NCBI GenBank assembly: GCA_937912115.1
Contig: CALDOI010000048.1
Coordinates: forward strand, 1-64,000
Reading direction: 5' to 3'
Source of the DNA: an uncultured Bacteroidota bacterium
GTDB taxonomy: Bacteria > Bacteroidota > Bacteroidia > Bacteroidales > F082
DNA length: 64,000 nt
In this document: positions 36,811 to 47,043 of the stretch, piece by piece
Position numbering within the stretch: position 1 is the first letter of the stretch
Layout: each line of letters begins with the position of its first letter
Made by a program: the position numbers and the translations under genes
Notes under the pieces: model-generated
Told to the model about the DNA's origin: nothing
Seen by the model: only the letters and a program-made list of their open reading frames with translations
Database searches by the model: none

Positions 36811-36840
36811 CAAAGGTAGTATTAATTCCTGTCGAACCAA
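36811..36840 (-). promoter_or_regulatory. Promoter of TPR histidine-kinase gene
   Basis: On the minus strand TTG, 19 bases, TACCTTTG: ideal Bacteroidota -33/-7 spacing. The RNA would start near 36808, which supports the downstream TTG at 36776 as the translation start. Confidence 0.55.
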
Positions 36841-36965
36841 TTATTAGCAAGTAAAATCTTTTAAGTAAATGAATTTAAACCACAATACCTTGCTCAAGTA
36901 AAATCTAAAATAATAGGCTGGAATTTACTATTTATCCAAAAAAACCGGATATCGTATGATTATTT

Positions 36966-37913
36966 CTAGGTTATTCTTTCTTCTATTTTGAATAACATTG
37001 TGGATGATAATTTCTCAATATCAAATTCATCAAATAAACCCCAATCTTTACGAGCAACACTATCGTCAATACTGGCAGGCCAACTATCAGCAATTGCTTG
37101 TCTAAAATCAGGTTTGTATGTAATACTAAAATCCGGATGATGTTTTCTTATCTCATCTGCAATTTGTTTGGGAGTAAAGGACATTCCGGCCATATTGTAG
37201 CTCGATCTTAACGATAAGGTATCAGGGTCAGCATCCATTAGCTTTATGGTGTTTTTAATGGCATCATCCATAAACATCATTGGTAATGCAGTATTTTCTG
37301 ATAGGAAACACTCGTAACTATTGTTTTTGATGGCTTCAAAGAAAATCTCAACTGCATAATCAGTTGTTCCGCCCCCCGGTTCAGTTTTATAACTTATTAA
37401 TCCCGGATAACGTACACTTCTAAAATCAACACCATATTTATTAAAGAAATACTCTCCCCACCGTTCACCAGCGAGCTTTGAAATACCATACACTGTATTT
37501 GGTTCCATTACCGTAAGTTGTGGAGTATTATGTCGTGGTGTTGTTGGCCCGAAAACCGCAATTGAACTTGGCCAAAACAATTTTTTAGCACTTGATTGCT
37601 GAGCGGCCTGAAGTGTATTCATTAATGCTCTCATATTGATATCCCAGGCTTGCAAAGGGATTTTTTCGGCGTTCCCTGATAGTACAGCGGCAAGATTATA
37701 AACCTGGGTTATATTATGGCGCACCAAAAAATGAAGTAGGTTTTTATAGTCTAATACATCCAATATTTGAAATGGTCCCGTTTCACGAATCTCTTCAGGT
37801 GGATCCTTTATATCTGTAGCAAATACATTATCATTACCATATGTTTTTCTAAGTTCTAAAACAAGCTCCGAGCCTATTTGTCCTGAACATCCTATTACTA
37901 ATATTCTTTCCAT
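36966..37913 (-). CDS. L-threonine 3-dehydrogenase, SDR (epimerase-like) type
   Basis: 315 residues, extended short-chain dehydrogenase. NAD site 'ILVIGCSGQIGSELVLEL', 'VYNLAAVLSGNAEKIPLQAW', the catalytic Ser region 'FWPSSIAVFGPTTPRHNTPQ' and the Tyr-Lys pair in 'EPNTVYGISKLAGERWGEYF'. These residues, with 'RYPGLISYKTEPGGGTTDYA', match the UDP-galactose-epimerase-like threonine dehydrogenases of Bacteroidota. They oxidise threonine to 2-amino-3-ketobutyrate, which is then cleaved to glycine and acetyl-CoA. No KBL ligase gene is adjacent. The role is threonine catabolism in the cytoplasm. Single gene, divergent from the acetyltransferase gene. Confidence 0.88.
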   Translation of the reverse strand: MERILVIGCSGQIGSELVLELRKTYGNDNVFATDIKDPPEEIRETGPFQILDVLDYKNLLHFLVRHNITQVYNLAAVLSGNAEKIPLQAWDINMRALMNTLQAAQQSSAKKLFWPSSIAVFGPTTPRHNTPQLTVMEPNTVYGISKLAGERWGEYFFNKYGVDFRSVRYPGLISYKTEPGGGTTDYAVEIFFEAIKNNSYECFLSENTALPMMFMDDAIKNTIKLMDADPDTLSLRSSYNMAGMSFTPKQIADEIRKHHPDFSITYKPDFRQAIADSWPASIDDSVARKDWGLFDEFDIEKLSSTMLFKIEERIT

Positions 37914-38039
37914 TAACTTGATTGATTTAAAAATTCTGCAACAAATTTATTAAACTATTGCTAGCAAAAACTAACCCATTCACAGTTTTCTTTTGGATGT
38001 TGTAGTATATTTGCAGTAAAATGGAATACGTTTAGCTAT

Positions 38040-39152
38040 ATGATTGGAATAAAAGAGGTTATAACCAAGCAAGACAGAAGAGAGTTCGTTGATTTTCAGT
38101 TTGAACTATATCAGGGAAATGAGTTTTGGATTCCTCCAATGAAAAAGGACGAGATAAAGCAACTTAGTCCACAAACTAATCCTGCTTTTGAAACATGTGA
38201 TGCTAAATTTTGGACCGCATGGGATGGTGGAAAATGTGTTGGAAGAATTGGCGCAATTATTAATAAAGATTACAATAATAAAACAGGTGTTAAATATGGT
38301 CGTTTTACACGATTCGAGGTAATCAACGATAGTGATGTTACGAAAAAACTATTTGAAACGGCTGAACGCTGGATTAAGCAACAAGGAATGATCGGGGTTC
38401 ATGGTCCTTTGGGATTCAATAACCTAGATAATCAAGGACTTCTTATTGAAGGATTCGATTACCTTCCATCCATTGCCTCAGTGATGCATTATCCATATAT
38501 GCAAAAGCTGGTAGAAGATCAGGGATATAAAAAAGAAAATGATTGGGTTGAATTTAGGCTTAAAATTGAAGAAGTACCTGAAAAAGCATTACGGTTAGTT
38601 GAGATAATAAAAAAACGAAATAATCTTGAAGTAATTCACTTTAAAGAAAAAAGTGATATGAAACGATACCTAAAAGATGTATTTCATTTACTTAACCGGG
38701 CCTTTGATGAATTACCATATGTAGCACCATTCTCCGACAAACTGATAGAAAGTGCCACCAAAAAATATATGGATGTATTGCAACCAAAATATATAGTTGT
38801 GATAAAAAAAGAAGGAGAAATGGTTGCCTTTATTGTTGGTTTACCAAGTCTTTCAAAGGCTATGCAAAAGGCTAATGGAAAATTATTCCCATTTGGTTTT
38901 ACACATATAATGAAAGCATTTAAAAATCCGGAAGTAATGGATTTACTGCTTACCGGAGTAGACCCTCATTATCAAAAACTTGGATTACCCGCAATATTAA
39001 TAAGTGAATTGCAACAGACGATGATTGATAGTGGTGTTAAGTATGTTGAAACCACAGGTATGTTCGAAACCAACCTTAAGGGTGCAACCACATGGAAAAA
39101 CTACGATCATATTCAGCATAAGCGAAGACGATGTTTTGTTAAGGAATTTTAA
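38040..39152 (+). CDS. GNAT-like acyltransferase family protein
   Basis: 370 residues, cytoplasmic. The N-terminal motif 'VDFQFELYQGNEFWIPPMKK' and 'FWTAWDGGKCVGRIGAIIN' are typical of a conserved bacterial family with two GNAT-like halves. The C-terminal half has a plausible acetyl-CoA-binding segment ('LLLTGVDPHYQKLGLPAILI', then 'YVETTGMFETNLKGATTWKN'). The substrate is unknown. A TATATTTG -7 box at 38006-38013 lies 26 bases upstream of the ATG. The gene is followed by a palindromic repeat at 39169. Confidence 0.7.
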   Translation: MIGIKEVITKQDRREFVDFQFELYQGNEFWIPPMKKDEIKQLSPQTNPAFETCDAKFWTAWDGGKCVGRIGAIINKDYNNKTGVKYGRFTRFEVINDSDVTKKLFETAERWIKQQGMIGVHGPLGFNNLDNQGLLIEGFDYLPSIASVMHYPYMQKLVEDQGYKKENDWVEFRLKIEEVPEKALRLVEIIKKRNNLEVIHFKEKSDMKRYLKDVFHLLNRAFDELPYVAPFSDKLIESATKKYMDVLQPKYIVVIKKEGEMVAFIVGLPSLSKAMQKANGKLFPFGFTHIMKAFKNPEVMDLLLTGVDPHYQKLGLPAILISELQQTMIDSGVKYVETTGMFETNLKGATTWKNYDHIQHKRRRCFVKEF

Positions 39153-39168
39153 TATGGGTATAAAACCG

Positions 39169-39192
39169 CTTCCTGTGTTGCAATCCGGAAGC
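39169..39192. repeat. Palindromic intergenic repeat, same family as 51000-51022
   Basis: GCTTCC / GGAAGC arms around 12 bases. On the minus strand it reads CTTCCGGAT-N8-AGGAAG, sharing all 15 of those fixed positions with the element at 51000-51022 (plus strand). It lies in the 164-base gap between the GNAT-like gene and cysS and may double as a terminator. Confidence 0.6.
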
Positions 39193-39288
39193 ACGGGATA
39201 AATGATTTTAATTCCTGTTAATATTACCCTGAAACTAGTGGACAAAAACTATTAATTAGTTTGGAAACCCCATTAATCTTATTTTCCA

Positions 39289-39296
39289 TAATTTTG
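39289..39296 (+). promoter_or_regulatory. -7 box of cysS
   Basis: TAATTTTG followed by CACCC, a standard Bacteroidota start context, 20 bases upstream of the cysS ATG. No well-spaced -33 box is evident. Confidence 0.45.
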
Positions 39297-39316
39297 CACC
39301 CTTAAAATTTACTCTA

Positions 39317-40786
39317 ATGAACAATAATCTTCAAATATATAATACATTAAGTCGCGCTAAGGAGAAGTTTGAACCCCTTAATCCACCCCATGTTGGTATG
39401 TATGTTTGTGGACCCACAGTTTATGGTGATGCACATCTGGGACATGCCCGTCCTGCAATTACATTCGACATTGTTTTTCGATATTTAATGCATTTGGGAT
39501 ACAAGGTTCGTTATGTTCGCAATATTACTGATGTTGGACATCTGGAAAATGATGCTGATGAAGGTGAAGATAAAATTGCAAAAAAAGCTCGACTTGATTC
39601 GCTTGAACCGATGGAGATTGTTAAGCATTTCACCGATCGTTATCACAAAAACATGGATCAGTTAAATGTACTTCATCCAAGCATTGAGCCAACTGCATCG
39701 GGACATATTATTGAGCAAATTGAGTTAATAAAATCCATTTTCGAAAAAGGTTATGCCTATGAATCGGAAGGATCTGTTTATTTTGATGTTAAGAAATACA
39801 GCAAGGATTACGATTACGGGAAGCTTTCGGGAAGAAAAATAGAAGATCTTCTAGAAAATACACGGGCATTAGCCGGACAGGATGAGAAAAAAAATAGTTA
39901 TGATTTTGCTCTTTGGAAAAAAACCGACCCTAAACATCTAATGCACTGGCCATCACCATGGAGCGAAGGTTATCCCGGCTGGCATCTTGAGTGTTCAGCA
40001 ATGGGTGCAAAATATCTTGGCGATACTTTTGATATCCATGGTGGCGGCATGGATTTATTATTTCCACATCACGAATCTGAGATCGCTCAGTCAAATGCAT
40101 GTCGTGGTCATGATCCGGTTAAGTACTGGATGCATAATAACATGATTACCATTGATGGTCAGAAAATGGGTAAGTCATTAAATAATTTCATCACTCTCGA
40201 TGAGTTTTTTAGTGGAAATCAAGAGGCTCTTGATTGTTCTTACAGCCCTATGACAATAAGATTTTTTATTCTTCAGGCTCATTATCGTAGTACTGTTGAT
40301 TTCTCAAATGAAGCGCTTCATGCAGCTGAGAAAGGTATGCAAAAATTATTTAATACAATTGAGGTATTGGGTAAATTAAAGGCATCTGAGACATCATCCA
40401 TAAATATAAAGCCTTTTAGGGCTAGTTTGTATGAAGCGATGGATGATGATTTTAACACACCAATCACAATTGCATATTTATTCGAATTATCCAAAATTAT
40501 TAATCAGGTTAATGACGGCAAAGAAACTCTAATGGATGCTGACATTAAGGAAGTAAAGGATCTTTTTACTGTTTTTGTTTTTGATATATTGGGATTAATA
40601 AATGAGGTTGACGATAATAGTAATGATCAGCTTGTTGATCAACTAATGGGAACAATTCTTACCCTGCGTAAAGAGGCCAAGCAAAATAAAGACTGGGCAA
40701 CTGCCGATCGTATTCGAGATGAACTCGGAAAGATTAATATAAAAATAAAGGACACCAAAGATGGTGCTGAGTGGAGTATTGATTAA
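39317..40786 (+). CDS. cysS: Cysteinyl-tRNA synthetase
   Basis: Charges tRNA-Cys. 489 residues, class I. Zn site Cys in '[21 protein letters not shown]', which also contains the HIGH-type 'HLGH'. Additional zinc ligands in '[20 protein letters not shown]' and '[18 protein letters not shown]'. KMSKS-type motif '[14 protein letters not shown]'. The C-terminal helical bundle and anticodon domain end in '[20 protein letters not shown]'. Length and motifs are normal. It converges with the sigma-54 system's histidine kinase gene with a 24-base gap and no terminator stem visible. Confidence 0.97.
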   Translation: MNNNLQIYNTLSRAKEKFEPLNPPHVGMYVCGPTVYGDAHLGHARPAITFDIVFRYLMHLGYKVRYVRNITDVGHLENDADEGEDKIAKKARLDSLEPMEIVKHFTDRYHKNMDQLNVLHPSIEPTASGHIIEQIELIKSIFEKGYAYESEGSVYFDVKKYSKDYDYGKLSGRKIEDLLENTRALAGQDEKKNSYDFALWKKTDPKHLMHWPSPWSEGYPGWHLECSAMGAKYLGDTFDIHGGGMDLLFPHHESEIAQSNACRGHDPVKYWMHNNMITIDGQKMGKSLNNFITLDEFFSGNQEALDCSYSPMTIRFFILQAHYRSTVDFSNEALHAAEKGMQKLFNTIEVLGKLKASETSSINIKPFRASLYEAMDDDFNTPITIAYLFELSKIINQVNDGKETLMDADIKEVKDLFTVFVFDILGLINEVDDNSNDQLVDQLMGTILTLRKEAKQNKDWATADRIRDELGKINIKIKDTKDGAEWSID

Positions 40787-40810
40787 GTTTTAGATCAGAT
40801 TTTCTATGGT

Positions 40811-42175
40811 TTAAAATATCATTGTAAAAATAGCACCTTCATCTTGTTTCGATCGCACACTTATGCTACCCTTATGCATTTGCATAATTTGACGTGAAAG
40901 GCTTAAACCAATACCCGATCCCTTAGATTTAGAAGTAAAGAAAGGCATGAATATTTTATCCAGTAGATCATGATTTATACCCAGGCCATTATCGGCAATT
41001 TCGATTGTAGTACGATTATTGAGATTAACAGAGGCAACAATTGTAATTCTGGGTTTTGAGTTACCTGATTTTTTATCCGAAACAGCATCAATAGCATTGA
41101 GAAGAAGATTTATTAGAACCTGATCGATTAAATCAGGATCGGCCAGGATTTTCAAATCCTTTGGAAACAATTTAATTGTTGTTTCGATTTTCTTTTCTTC
41201 AAACTTTGGAGCAAGTAGCTCAATTGCTCTATCGAACATGTCCTGAGCATAAAAATGTCGGAAATTGGGTTTTGGTATACGCGTTAGATTCCGATAAATC
41301 TCTAAAAAATTAAGAAGCCCCTTACTTCTGTTACCTATGGTGGTTATGGCTTGTCGAACATTATCCATATCTTCAACGTACTCTGAAGTAGTTGGAGTTT
41401 CTCGTTCGTGACCTGCAAGAATTTCATCCACAGTCTCAGTAAGCGAAGAGATAGGAGTTATTGAATTCATTATTTCATGGGTAAGTACCCTGATAAGTTT
41501 TTGCCACGATTCAATTTCTTTTTGTTCAAGTTCAGGATGGATATCTTGAAACGAAACAAGTATGTATTCCTCTCCACGCATTCTAAACTGAGTGGCATGC
41601 ATTGAAAGCTGAAGCAACTCGTCATCAACAAAAACTTTTATAAGTGATTTATCGCCGGCTTTCATGGCAAGTAGTTTATCAGGTAAATCTTCCTCAATAA
41701 CGCTAAGATTTTTAATCATTCTCAAACGAGGCAGTTTCAATAATCGTTTTACTGCGTTATTAAAAACATCAACCGTACCATCTTTTTTAAACACAATAAT
41801 ACCAATACTAACATGTTGAATTACTGTAAGCAGATAATTAAAATGCTCCTCTTTTTCTCTCTTATTCTTATTAAACGCTTCTATAACTTCATTAAATTCC
41901 TTGTTTAATCCTTCAAAACTCTTTCCCAATTCATTATCAGTAAATGAACTTGTAAAATCAGCATGGCGAATTGATTCAAAGAATCTTGTTAGCTTCATAT
42001 TTGTTTGTTCGGTGTACCTGATAAGGGATATAACCTGTGCAATTAATAGTATAGTAAGTATAATAGAACTTATGGCATAAGCAGTTTCTTTATGGATTAC
42101 ATAAATTAGTATAAATGTAACCATCAAAAGTATTACCCTTATTATGATCTGTATTCTAAATTTCCTATAGACCAT
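40811..42175 (-). CDS. NtrB-like membrane sensor histidine kinase
   Basis: 454 residues. Two N-terminal membrane helices ('IIIRVILLMVTFILIYVIH', 'AYAISSIILTILLIAQVISL') with almost no periplasmic loop. A HAMP-like coiled segment and a PAS domain (~115-220, 'HVSIGIIVFKKDGTVDVFNN') follow. The HisKA-type region has His in 'IRVLTHEIMNSITPISSLTE', and the HATPase carries 'NLLLNAIDAVSDKKSG' and 'GSGIGLSLSRQIMQ'. The short loop suggests intramembrane or cytoplasmic sensing. It overlaps the preceding regulator gene by 11 bases, so the two form one unit; the divergent ABC exporter is the likely target. Confidence 0.92.
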   Translation of the reverse strand: MVYRKFRIQIIIRVILLMVTFILIYVIHKETAYAISSIILTILLIAQVISLIRYTEQTNMKLTRFFESIRHADFTSSFTDNELGKSFEGLNKEFNEVIEAFNKNKREKEEHFNYLLTVIQHVSIGIIVFKKDGTVDVFNNAVKRLLKLPRLRMIKNLSVIEEDLPDKLLAMKAGDKSLIKVFVDDELLQLSMHATQFRMRGEEYILVSFQDIHPELEQKEIESWQKLIRVLTHEIMNSITPISSLTETVDEILAGHERETPTTSEYVEDMDNVRQAITTIGNRSKGLLNFLEIYRNLTRIPKPNFRHFYAQDMFDRAIELLAPKFEEKKIETTIKLFPKDLKILADPDLIDQVLINLLLNAIDAVSDKKSGNSKPRITIVASVNLNNRTTIEIADNGLGINHDLLDKIFMPFFTSKSKGSGIGLSLSRQIMQMHKGSISVRSKQDEGAIFTMIF

Positions 42176-43544
42176 ACTTTTCTATTCTTCGGTAAAGCGA
42201 AGCTCTGGTTAACCCTAATTCCTTGGCTGCCCGGCTTATATTACCTCCATATTTATCAATTACTTTTCTCACAAGAACTTTTTCAACCTCTTCAAGGTTA
42301 AGGTTGTCGGAGGCAAAACCATCGTTGTCTTTATCTTCTTTTTCAACAATAAAAAAATCGTGGGGCTCAAGAATATTTGATTCACTTAATATTACAGCCC
42401 GCTCAACAGCATGTTGAAGCTCACGTATATTCCCTGGCCAATCATGCTTTTGCAGCCTTTTCATTGTGCCTACATTCATGCGTTTTTTTGGCACCTTGTA
42501 TTTGTTACAATATGACTCAAGAAAGTGCTCAATCAAAGGAGCAAAATCTTCCAGCCTTTCTTTTAATGGGGGTAGTTTAATTTCAACAGTATTTATCCTG
42601 TATAATAGATCCTGACGAAACTTATTCTCGTTAACCATCTGATATAGTGGCATGTTTGTTGCACAAATTAACCTTACATCGATGGGTATTTCCTTGCTTG
42701 AGCCTAGCCGAATCACTTTTCTCCTTTGAAGAACACTTAACAATTTTGATTGTAAACCATGACTTAAATTGCCAATTTCATCAAGGAATATTGTACCTCC
42801 ACTTGCAACTTCAAATCTACCTGCCCTATCTTCTTTGGCATCAGTAAAGGCTCCCTTTTTATAGCCAAAAAGTTCACTTTCGAATAAGCTTTCGGTAATT
42901 GCCCCCAGATCAACACTTATAAAAACATTATCCCTTCGGGGAGAAGCTCTGTGAATTGCACGAGCCACAACTTCTTTACCTGTTCCATTTTCTCCAAGTA
43001 TTAGCACATTTGCATCAGTAGCTGCAACTTTGTAGGCAACTTTCATCACCTTCTGCATCGAATGCGAGGAGCCAATAAGGTTACTATGGTTTTGATTTTG
43101 ATCAGCAATAAACACCTTTTGTTTCGACCTTAGATTCTCCAACTCAACTTTTGATTCCCTAATTCTTAAGGATGCCTGGATTGTTGCCAGAAGTTTTTTA
43201 TTGTCCCATGGTTTTAATACAAAATTAGTGGCTCCTTCTTTAATACCCTGAACAGCAAGTTCAATATCTCCATAACCGGTAATAAATATTACAGTTGCAG
43301 CAGGATCATAATCTAAAATTGTATTTAGCCAATGAAATCCTTCTTTTCCGCTGGTGGCATCACGTGAAAAATTCATGTCGAGAAGTATAACATCATAATT
43401 TTCATTTTTTATGATGGTGGGAATATTTTCAGGATTTTTTTCTGTATGTACTATGTTGATGTGCTGTCTAAGAAACATTTTCGCTGCCAGCAATATATCT
43501 GAGTCATCATCAACTATCAATAATCTAGCGTTTATCTTACTCAT
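42165..43544 (-). CDS. Sigma-54-dependent response regulator, NtrC family
   Basis: 459 residues. Receiver domain (~1-125) with acidic pocket 'RLLIVDDDSD' and phospho-Asp in 'YDVILLDMNFSRDA'. AAA+ domain (~150-385) with Walker A 'ILGENGTGKEVVARAIH', sigma-54 loop 'FGYKKGAFTDAKEDRAGRFE' and Walker B 'GGTIFLDEIGNL'. Fis-type HTH at the end ('GGNISRAAKELGLTRASLYR'). The loop reads GAFTDA rather than GAFTGA, a variant I believe is common in Bacteroidota. It activates sigma-54 promoters when phosphorylated by the overlapping kinase. A candidate -24 element lies ahead of the divergent ABC exporter genes, the probable targets. Confidence 0.95.
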   Translation of the reverse strand: MSKINARLLIVDDDSDILLAAKMFLRQHINIVHTEKNPENIPTIIKNENYDVILLDMNFSRDATSGKEGFHWLNTILDYDPAATVIFITGYGDIELAVQGIKEGATNFVLKPWDNKKLLATIQASLRIRESKVELENLRSKQKVFIADQNQNHSNLIGSSHSMQKVMKVAYKVAATDANVLILGENGTGKEVVARAIHRASPRRDNVFISVDLGAITESLFESELFGYKKGAFTDAKEDRAGRFEVASGGTIFLDEIGNLSHGLQSKLLSVLQRRKVIRLGSSKEIPIDVRLICATNMPLYQMVNENKFRQDLLYRINTVEIKLPPLKERLEDFAPLIEHFLESYCNKYKVPKKRMNVGTMKRLQKHDWPGNIRELQHAVERAVILSESNILEPHDFFIVEKEDKDNDGFASDNLNLEEVEKVLVRKVIDKYGGNISRAAKELGLTRASLYRRIEKYGL

Positions 43545-43851
43545 ATTCAGTGTGTTTTTAAGGTAACTATTTTGGTAAGGATAAAATTACATATAATTGT
43601 TCACCTTTGTACAAATATATGGACGATTTCGAACACAATATGTTACACTTTAACTATTCTTGTTTTATAAAAACTACAATATCAACATAATAGATGCGTT
43701 GGCACAGAATTAGTTAAAGTTTGTTAATAAGTGTTAATGTTGTTTTGGATAGTTTGACTTAGGTGACAAGAAAAAAAATTGAGATTAAATAAAGAAATGA
43801 CGATCACAAATAACTACTTAATACTTATCCGGAAAAAAGGATTTTAATACA
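43545..43851. promoter_or_regulatory. Divergent regulatory spacer between NtrC-like and ABC exporter operons
   Basis: 307-base gene-free region. On the minus strand TATATTTG (43612-43619) could be the -7 box of the regulator-kinase operon. A perfect palindrome TTTGTACAAA (43606-43615) overlaps it. On the plus strand a candidate sigma-54 element starts at 43699. No ORF is supported. Confidence 0.5.
43699..43716 (+). promoter_or_regulatory. Candidate sigma-54 promoter for ABC exporter
   Basis: TTGGCAC matches the -24 half of sigma-54 promoters exactly. The -12 half reads TAGT where TTGC is expected, so it lacks the key GC doublet. Position (about 135 bases before the ABC ATG) and an adjacent NtrC-family gene favour it, but the weak -12 half keeps confidence low. 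Confidence 0.35.
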
Positions 43852-44535
43852 ATGATAGAAACAATCGAGCTTACAAAAACATTCAAGACCGAATCGGTTG
43901 AAACAGTTGCATTACGTAATGTAAACCTGGTGGTTGAGAAAGGAGATTTCATAGCTATTATGGGACCTTCTGGGTGTGGTAAAACAACACTACTCAATAT
44001 ATTGGGCACTATTGATGATAATACTTCTGGGAAATATACTTTTTTCGGACAGGATGTATGTAATTTAAATGAAAAGCAGAAAACAGCAATTCGAAAAAGG
44101 AACATTGGGTTCGTATTTCAGAATTTCAATCTTATTGAGGAACTTACAGTTTATGAAAACATTGAATTACCACTTCAATATTTAGGGTGGAAAAAAAAGG
44201 ATCGTAAACAAAGGGTTGATGAAGTTATCGATCAATTAAACATAAGTCATCGTAAAAATCTGTTTCCTGTTCAACTGTCAGGCGGACAACAACAACGAGT
44301 TGCTGTTGCAAGGGCAATAATTGCGAAACCACCGCTCTTATTAGCCGATGAACCAACAGGAAATCTTGACTCGATGCATGGTGAGGAAGTAATGACATTG
44401 TTAAACGATCTAAATAAATCAGGCACAACAATCATTATGGTTACTCACTCTCAACGCGATGCATCATACGCCAGAAGAATTATTCATTTATTTGACGGAC
44501 AAATTATTAATGAAAATTTAAATATGATAAGGTAG
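43852..44535 (+). CDS. ABC transporter ATP-binding protein, MacB/LolD type
   Basis: 227 residues, complete ATPase. Walker A '[16 protein letters not shown]', Q-loop '[20 protein letters not shown]', signature '[17 protein letters not shown]', Walker B '[15 protein letters not shown]' and the H-loop in '[14 protein letters not shown]'. It pairs with the FtsX-type permease that starts 45 bases downstream. Between them is a small hairpin (ATTCAC-gaaaa-GTGAAT, 44539-44555). Such pairs do not import; they power export or envelope mechanotransmission (MacB, LolCDE, FtsEX). Divergent from a sigma-54 two-component system that probably controls it. Confidence 0.93.
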   Translation: MIETIELTKTFKTESVETVALRNVNLVVEKGDFIAIMGPSGCGKTTLLNILGTIDDNTSGKYTFFGQDVCNLNEKQKTAIRKRNIGFVFQNFNLIEELTVYENIELPLQYLGWKKKDRKQRVDEVIDQLNISHRKNLFPVQLSGGQQQRVAVARAIIAKPPLLLADEPTGNLDSMHGEEVMTLLNDLNKSGTTIIMVTHSQRDASYARRIIHLFDGQIINENLNMIR

Positions 44536-44580
44536 ATGATTCACGAAAAGTGAATGGATTTATAATAACAAGTGTTTGTA

Positions 44581-47043
44581 ATGATAAGTAATTATTTTAA
44601 AACAGGAATTAGGGTGCTATTACGGCAAAAGGGTTACACTTTGCTAAACATAATGGGTTTAGCCGTGGGGATTTCTGTTTTTACTTTTATTTTTCTTTAT
44701 ATTCAAAGTGAGATTCGTTACGACCGACAATGGTCAGATCACCAAAATATTTACCGGGTTACAAGCGAATACAGTGTTGATGGCAAAGTGGAAAAAATTG
44801 CATTAACACCTTTTCGAATTGCTGAAGACTTTATTAGAGATTTTCCTGAAGTAGAATCAGCAACTAATATGTTCTTTACCGACCCCTCAGATGTAAATGA
44901 TGTTTCTTCGGTTACATACAATGATAAAGTGTATGAAATTCCTGATATAACATTGAGCGACCAAAATTTCTTCGGTATATTTAATTATGATTTTGTTGAA
45001 GGAAATCCAGATACTGCATTAAATACCCCAAATACAATGGTTATCTCAACTGAGATGGCTTCGATGATTTTTGGTACTGAATCGGCGATAGGAAAAAAAC
45101 TAAATACAGTAGTCAGGGAATATATAGTAGTTGGAGTATTTGAAAAAAAGTGTAATCCAACACATCATAATTTTGATGCTGTGGTTTCCGTCTCGTCACT
45201 TGAAAAAGAAGGTTTATTAAGATTAAAAAAAGATTGGTATTGGCTAACTTGCTATACTTACGTGAAATTATGCGATACTACTGATATAGAAAGCTTAGCC
45301 ATCAGATTTAATGATTATGCGGATGCTAAGCGTAGTGAATTGACTCAGGAAGAGAATCTTGAAATTGATGGATATTTTCATAATAAATTTGAAGAGATTA
45401 GCAATGTTCATTTTAATACTGATCTTCAATACGACTCCCCATCTAACATAGATATTTCGTACTTATTCATTTTTGGTATAATAGCTGCCTTTATACTATT
45501 AACGGCATCGATAAATTATATAAATCTGGCAACGGCACGTTCACTTAAAAGAGCCAAAGAAATAGGGATTCGTAAAGTTATCGGAGCTAATAAAAGACAG
45601 CTTGTTTTTCAATATATTAGTGAATCTGTAATACTAACCACAATATCATTTATTCTGGCCTTGTCATTGGTTGAGATGTTTATGCCTCAGTTTAATCAGC
45701 TTGTAGGCAAAGAATTAACACTTGTAGGCAGTATTTTTTCGGGCGAAGGATTATTTTTTGGAGGGCTATTACTTCTGATGATATTCCTGCTTGCAATTAT
45801 TGGGGGTAGTTTCCCTGCTTTTGTACTTTCATCATTTAATGCAGCTACAGTGCTAAAGGGCAACTATTCGATAATTCACAAATTTGGTGGACAACAAGTT
45901 GCTGCAGGACTATTGCGTAGATTTCTTGTAACTATTCAGTATGTAGTATCAATTGGGTTAATAATTTCCACATTTATCATTTATGCTCAAATGGATTTCT
46001 TAAAATCTCACGATTTGGGTTTTGAAAAAGACAATATCATAGTAGTAAATACACCTGATGATACATCTTTCAGACATCGGTTTCCAAAATTTTTAGTAGC
46101 TTTATCAAAGGATAATTCAGTATTGGAGGTGTCATCGGCTATGAATGTACCTGGTTATACTGAAAGCAAAATGCTTTTTTACGTTGGAGATACGTCAAAA
46201 CAAAACATACAGGCTTTAAACTTTTATAGTATTGGATACAACTATTTTGAATTACTCAGAGCGTCAATCGCAGAAGGAGGGCACTTTGAGTATAATTCGT
46301 TTGATGAAGAATATAACAGCTACATAATTAATGAAGCAGCCGCTAGTTTTTTAAATCTTGATACTGCGGTAGGAACAAAACTAAATATTTCTTTCAACGA
46401 AAATTTTAAGGAAGGTAAAGTAGTAGGTGTTGTTGAAAATTTCAATTTTTCATCCCTTCATCGAGAAGTTGAACCTCTAGTATTTCTACTAAACCCTAAA
46501 AATGCCAGATATATACTGGTGAAGTTTAAGGATGGTCAAAAAGATAAAGTAATGGCTCATTTGCGCACAGTGTGGGAAGAGTTTAATGAGGATAGCTTTT
46601 TACACTTTGGATTGTTGGATAAAAAGCTGGAAAGCTTATATAAAGGAGACAATAACATGTTATCGATTTTCATTTATTTTGCATTTTTTGTTATATTTAT
46701 TTCAAGTCTTGGTCTTTATGGACTAACTTCATTTTTAATACAGCAACGCACAAAAGAAATTGGAATAAGAAGAGTTTTGGGTGGCTCAGAGTTTCAAATT
46801 ATTGGGATGCTGGCTTTTGTTTATCTTAGAGTAGTATTAATTGCCGGTCTTATTGCATCAGTAATTGTTTTCATACTATTAAGTAGTTGGTTAAACACAT
46901 TTGCTTTCCATATATCAATGAATGGCTGGTATTTCGTAGCAGGGATAACGATAACATTAATAATTGCTTTTGGTACAGTGTTTATCAGGTCAATTAAAGT
47001 TGTGCAGGAAAAGCCATCGAAATCTCTTAACTACTCAGGATAA
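44581..47043 (+). CDS. MacB/FtsX-type ABC permease with duplicated core
   Basis: 820 residues from the ATG at 44581; the track's GTG at 44572 is three codons upstream. Helix 1 ('GYTLLNIMGLAVGISVFTFI') is followed by a large periplasmic MacB-like domain. An FtsX domain (~290-430, 'LTASINYINLATARSLKRAK', 'EIGIRKVIGANKRQL') comes next, then a second helix plus periplasmic domain and a second FtsX domain ('ISSLGLYGLTSFLIQQRTKE', 'EIGIRRVLGGSEFQIIGMLA'). This internal duplication is usual for Bacteroidota permeases of this type. The cargo, perhaps an antimicrobial peptide or envelope component, is unknown. Its stop abuts the convergent LytTR gene. Confidence 0.92.
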   Translation: MISNYFKTGIRVLLRQKGYTLLNIMGLAVGISVFTFIFLYIQSEIRYDRQWSDHQNIYRVTSEYSVDGKVEKIALTPFRIAEDFIRDFPEVESATNMFFTDPSDVNDVSSVTYNDKVYEIPDITLSDQNFFGIFNYDFVEGNPDTALNTPNTMVISTEMASMIFGTESAIGKKLNTVVREYIVVGVFEKKCNPTHHNFDAVVSVSSLEKEGLLRLKKDWYWLTCYTYVKLCDTTDIESLAIRFNDYADAKRSELTQEENLEIDGYFHNKFEEISNVHFNTDLQYDSPSNIDISYLFIFGIIAAFILLTASINYINLATARSLKRAKEIGIRKVIGANKRQLVFQYISESVILTTISFILALSLVEMFMPQFNQLVGKELTLVGSIFSGEGLFFGGLLLLMIFLLAIIGGSFPAFVLSSFNAATVLKGNYSIIHKFGGQQVAAGLLRRFLVTIQYVVSIGLIISTFIIYAQMDFLKSHDLGFEKDNIIVVNTPDDTSFRHRFPKFLVALSKDNSVLEVSSAMNVPGYTESKMLFYVGDTSKQNIQALNFYSIGYNYFELLRASIAEGGHFEYNSFDEEYNSYIINEAAASFLNLDTAVGTKLNISFNENFKEGKVVGVVENFNFSSLHREVEPLVFLLNPKNARYILVKFKDGQKDKVMAHLRTVWEEFNEDSFLHFGLLDKKLESLYKGDNNMLSIFIYFAFFVIFISSLGLYGLTSFLIQQRTKEIGIRRVLGGSEFQIIGMLAFVYLRVVLIAGLIASVIVFILLSSWLNTFAFHISMNGWYFVAGITITLIIAFGTVFIRSIKVVQEKPSKSLNYSG

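Noticed and set aside
42165-43544. GAFTDA as a defective sigma-54 interaction loop
   Set aside because: This variant is, as far as I know, common in active Bacteroidota NtrC-family proteins; it is not evidence of a dead regulator.
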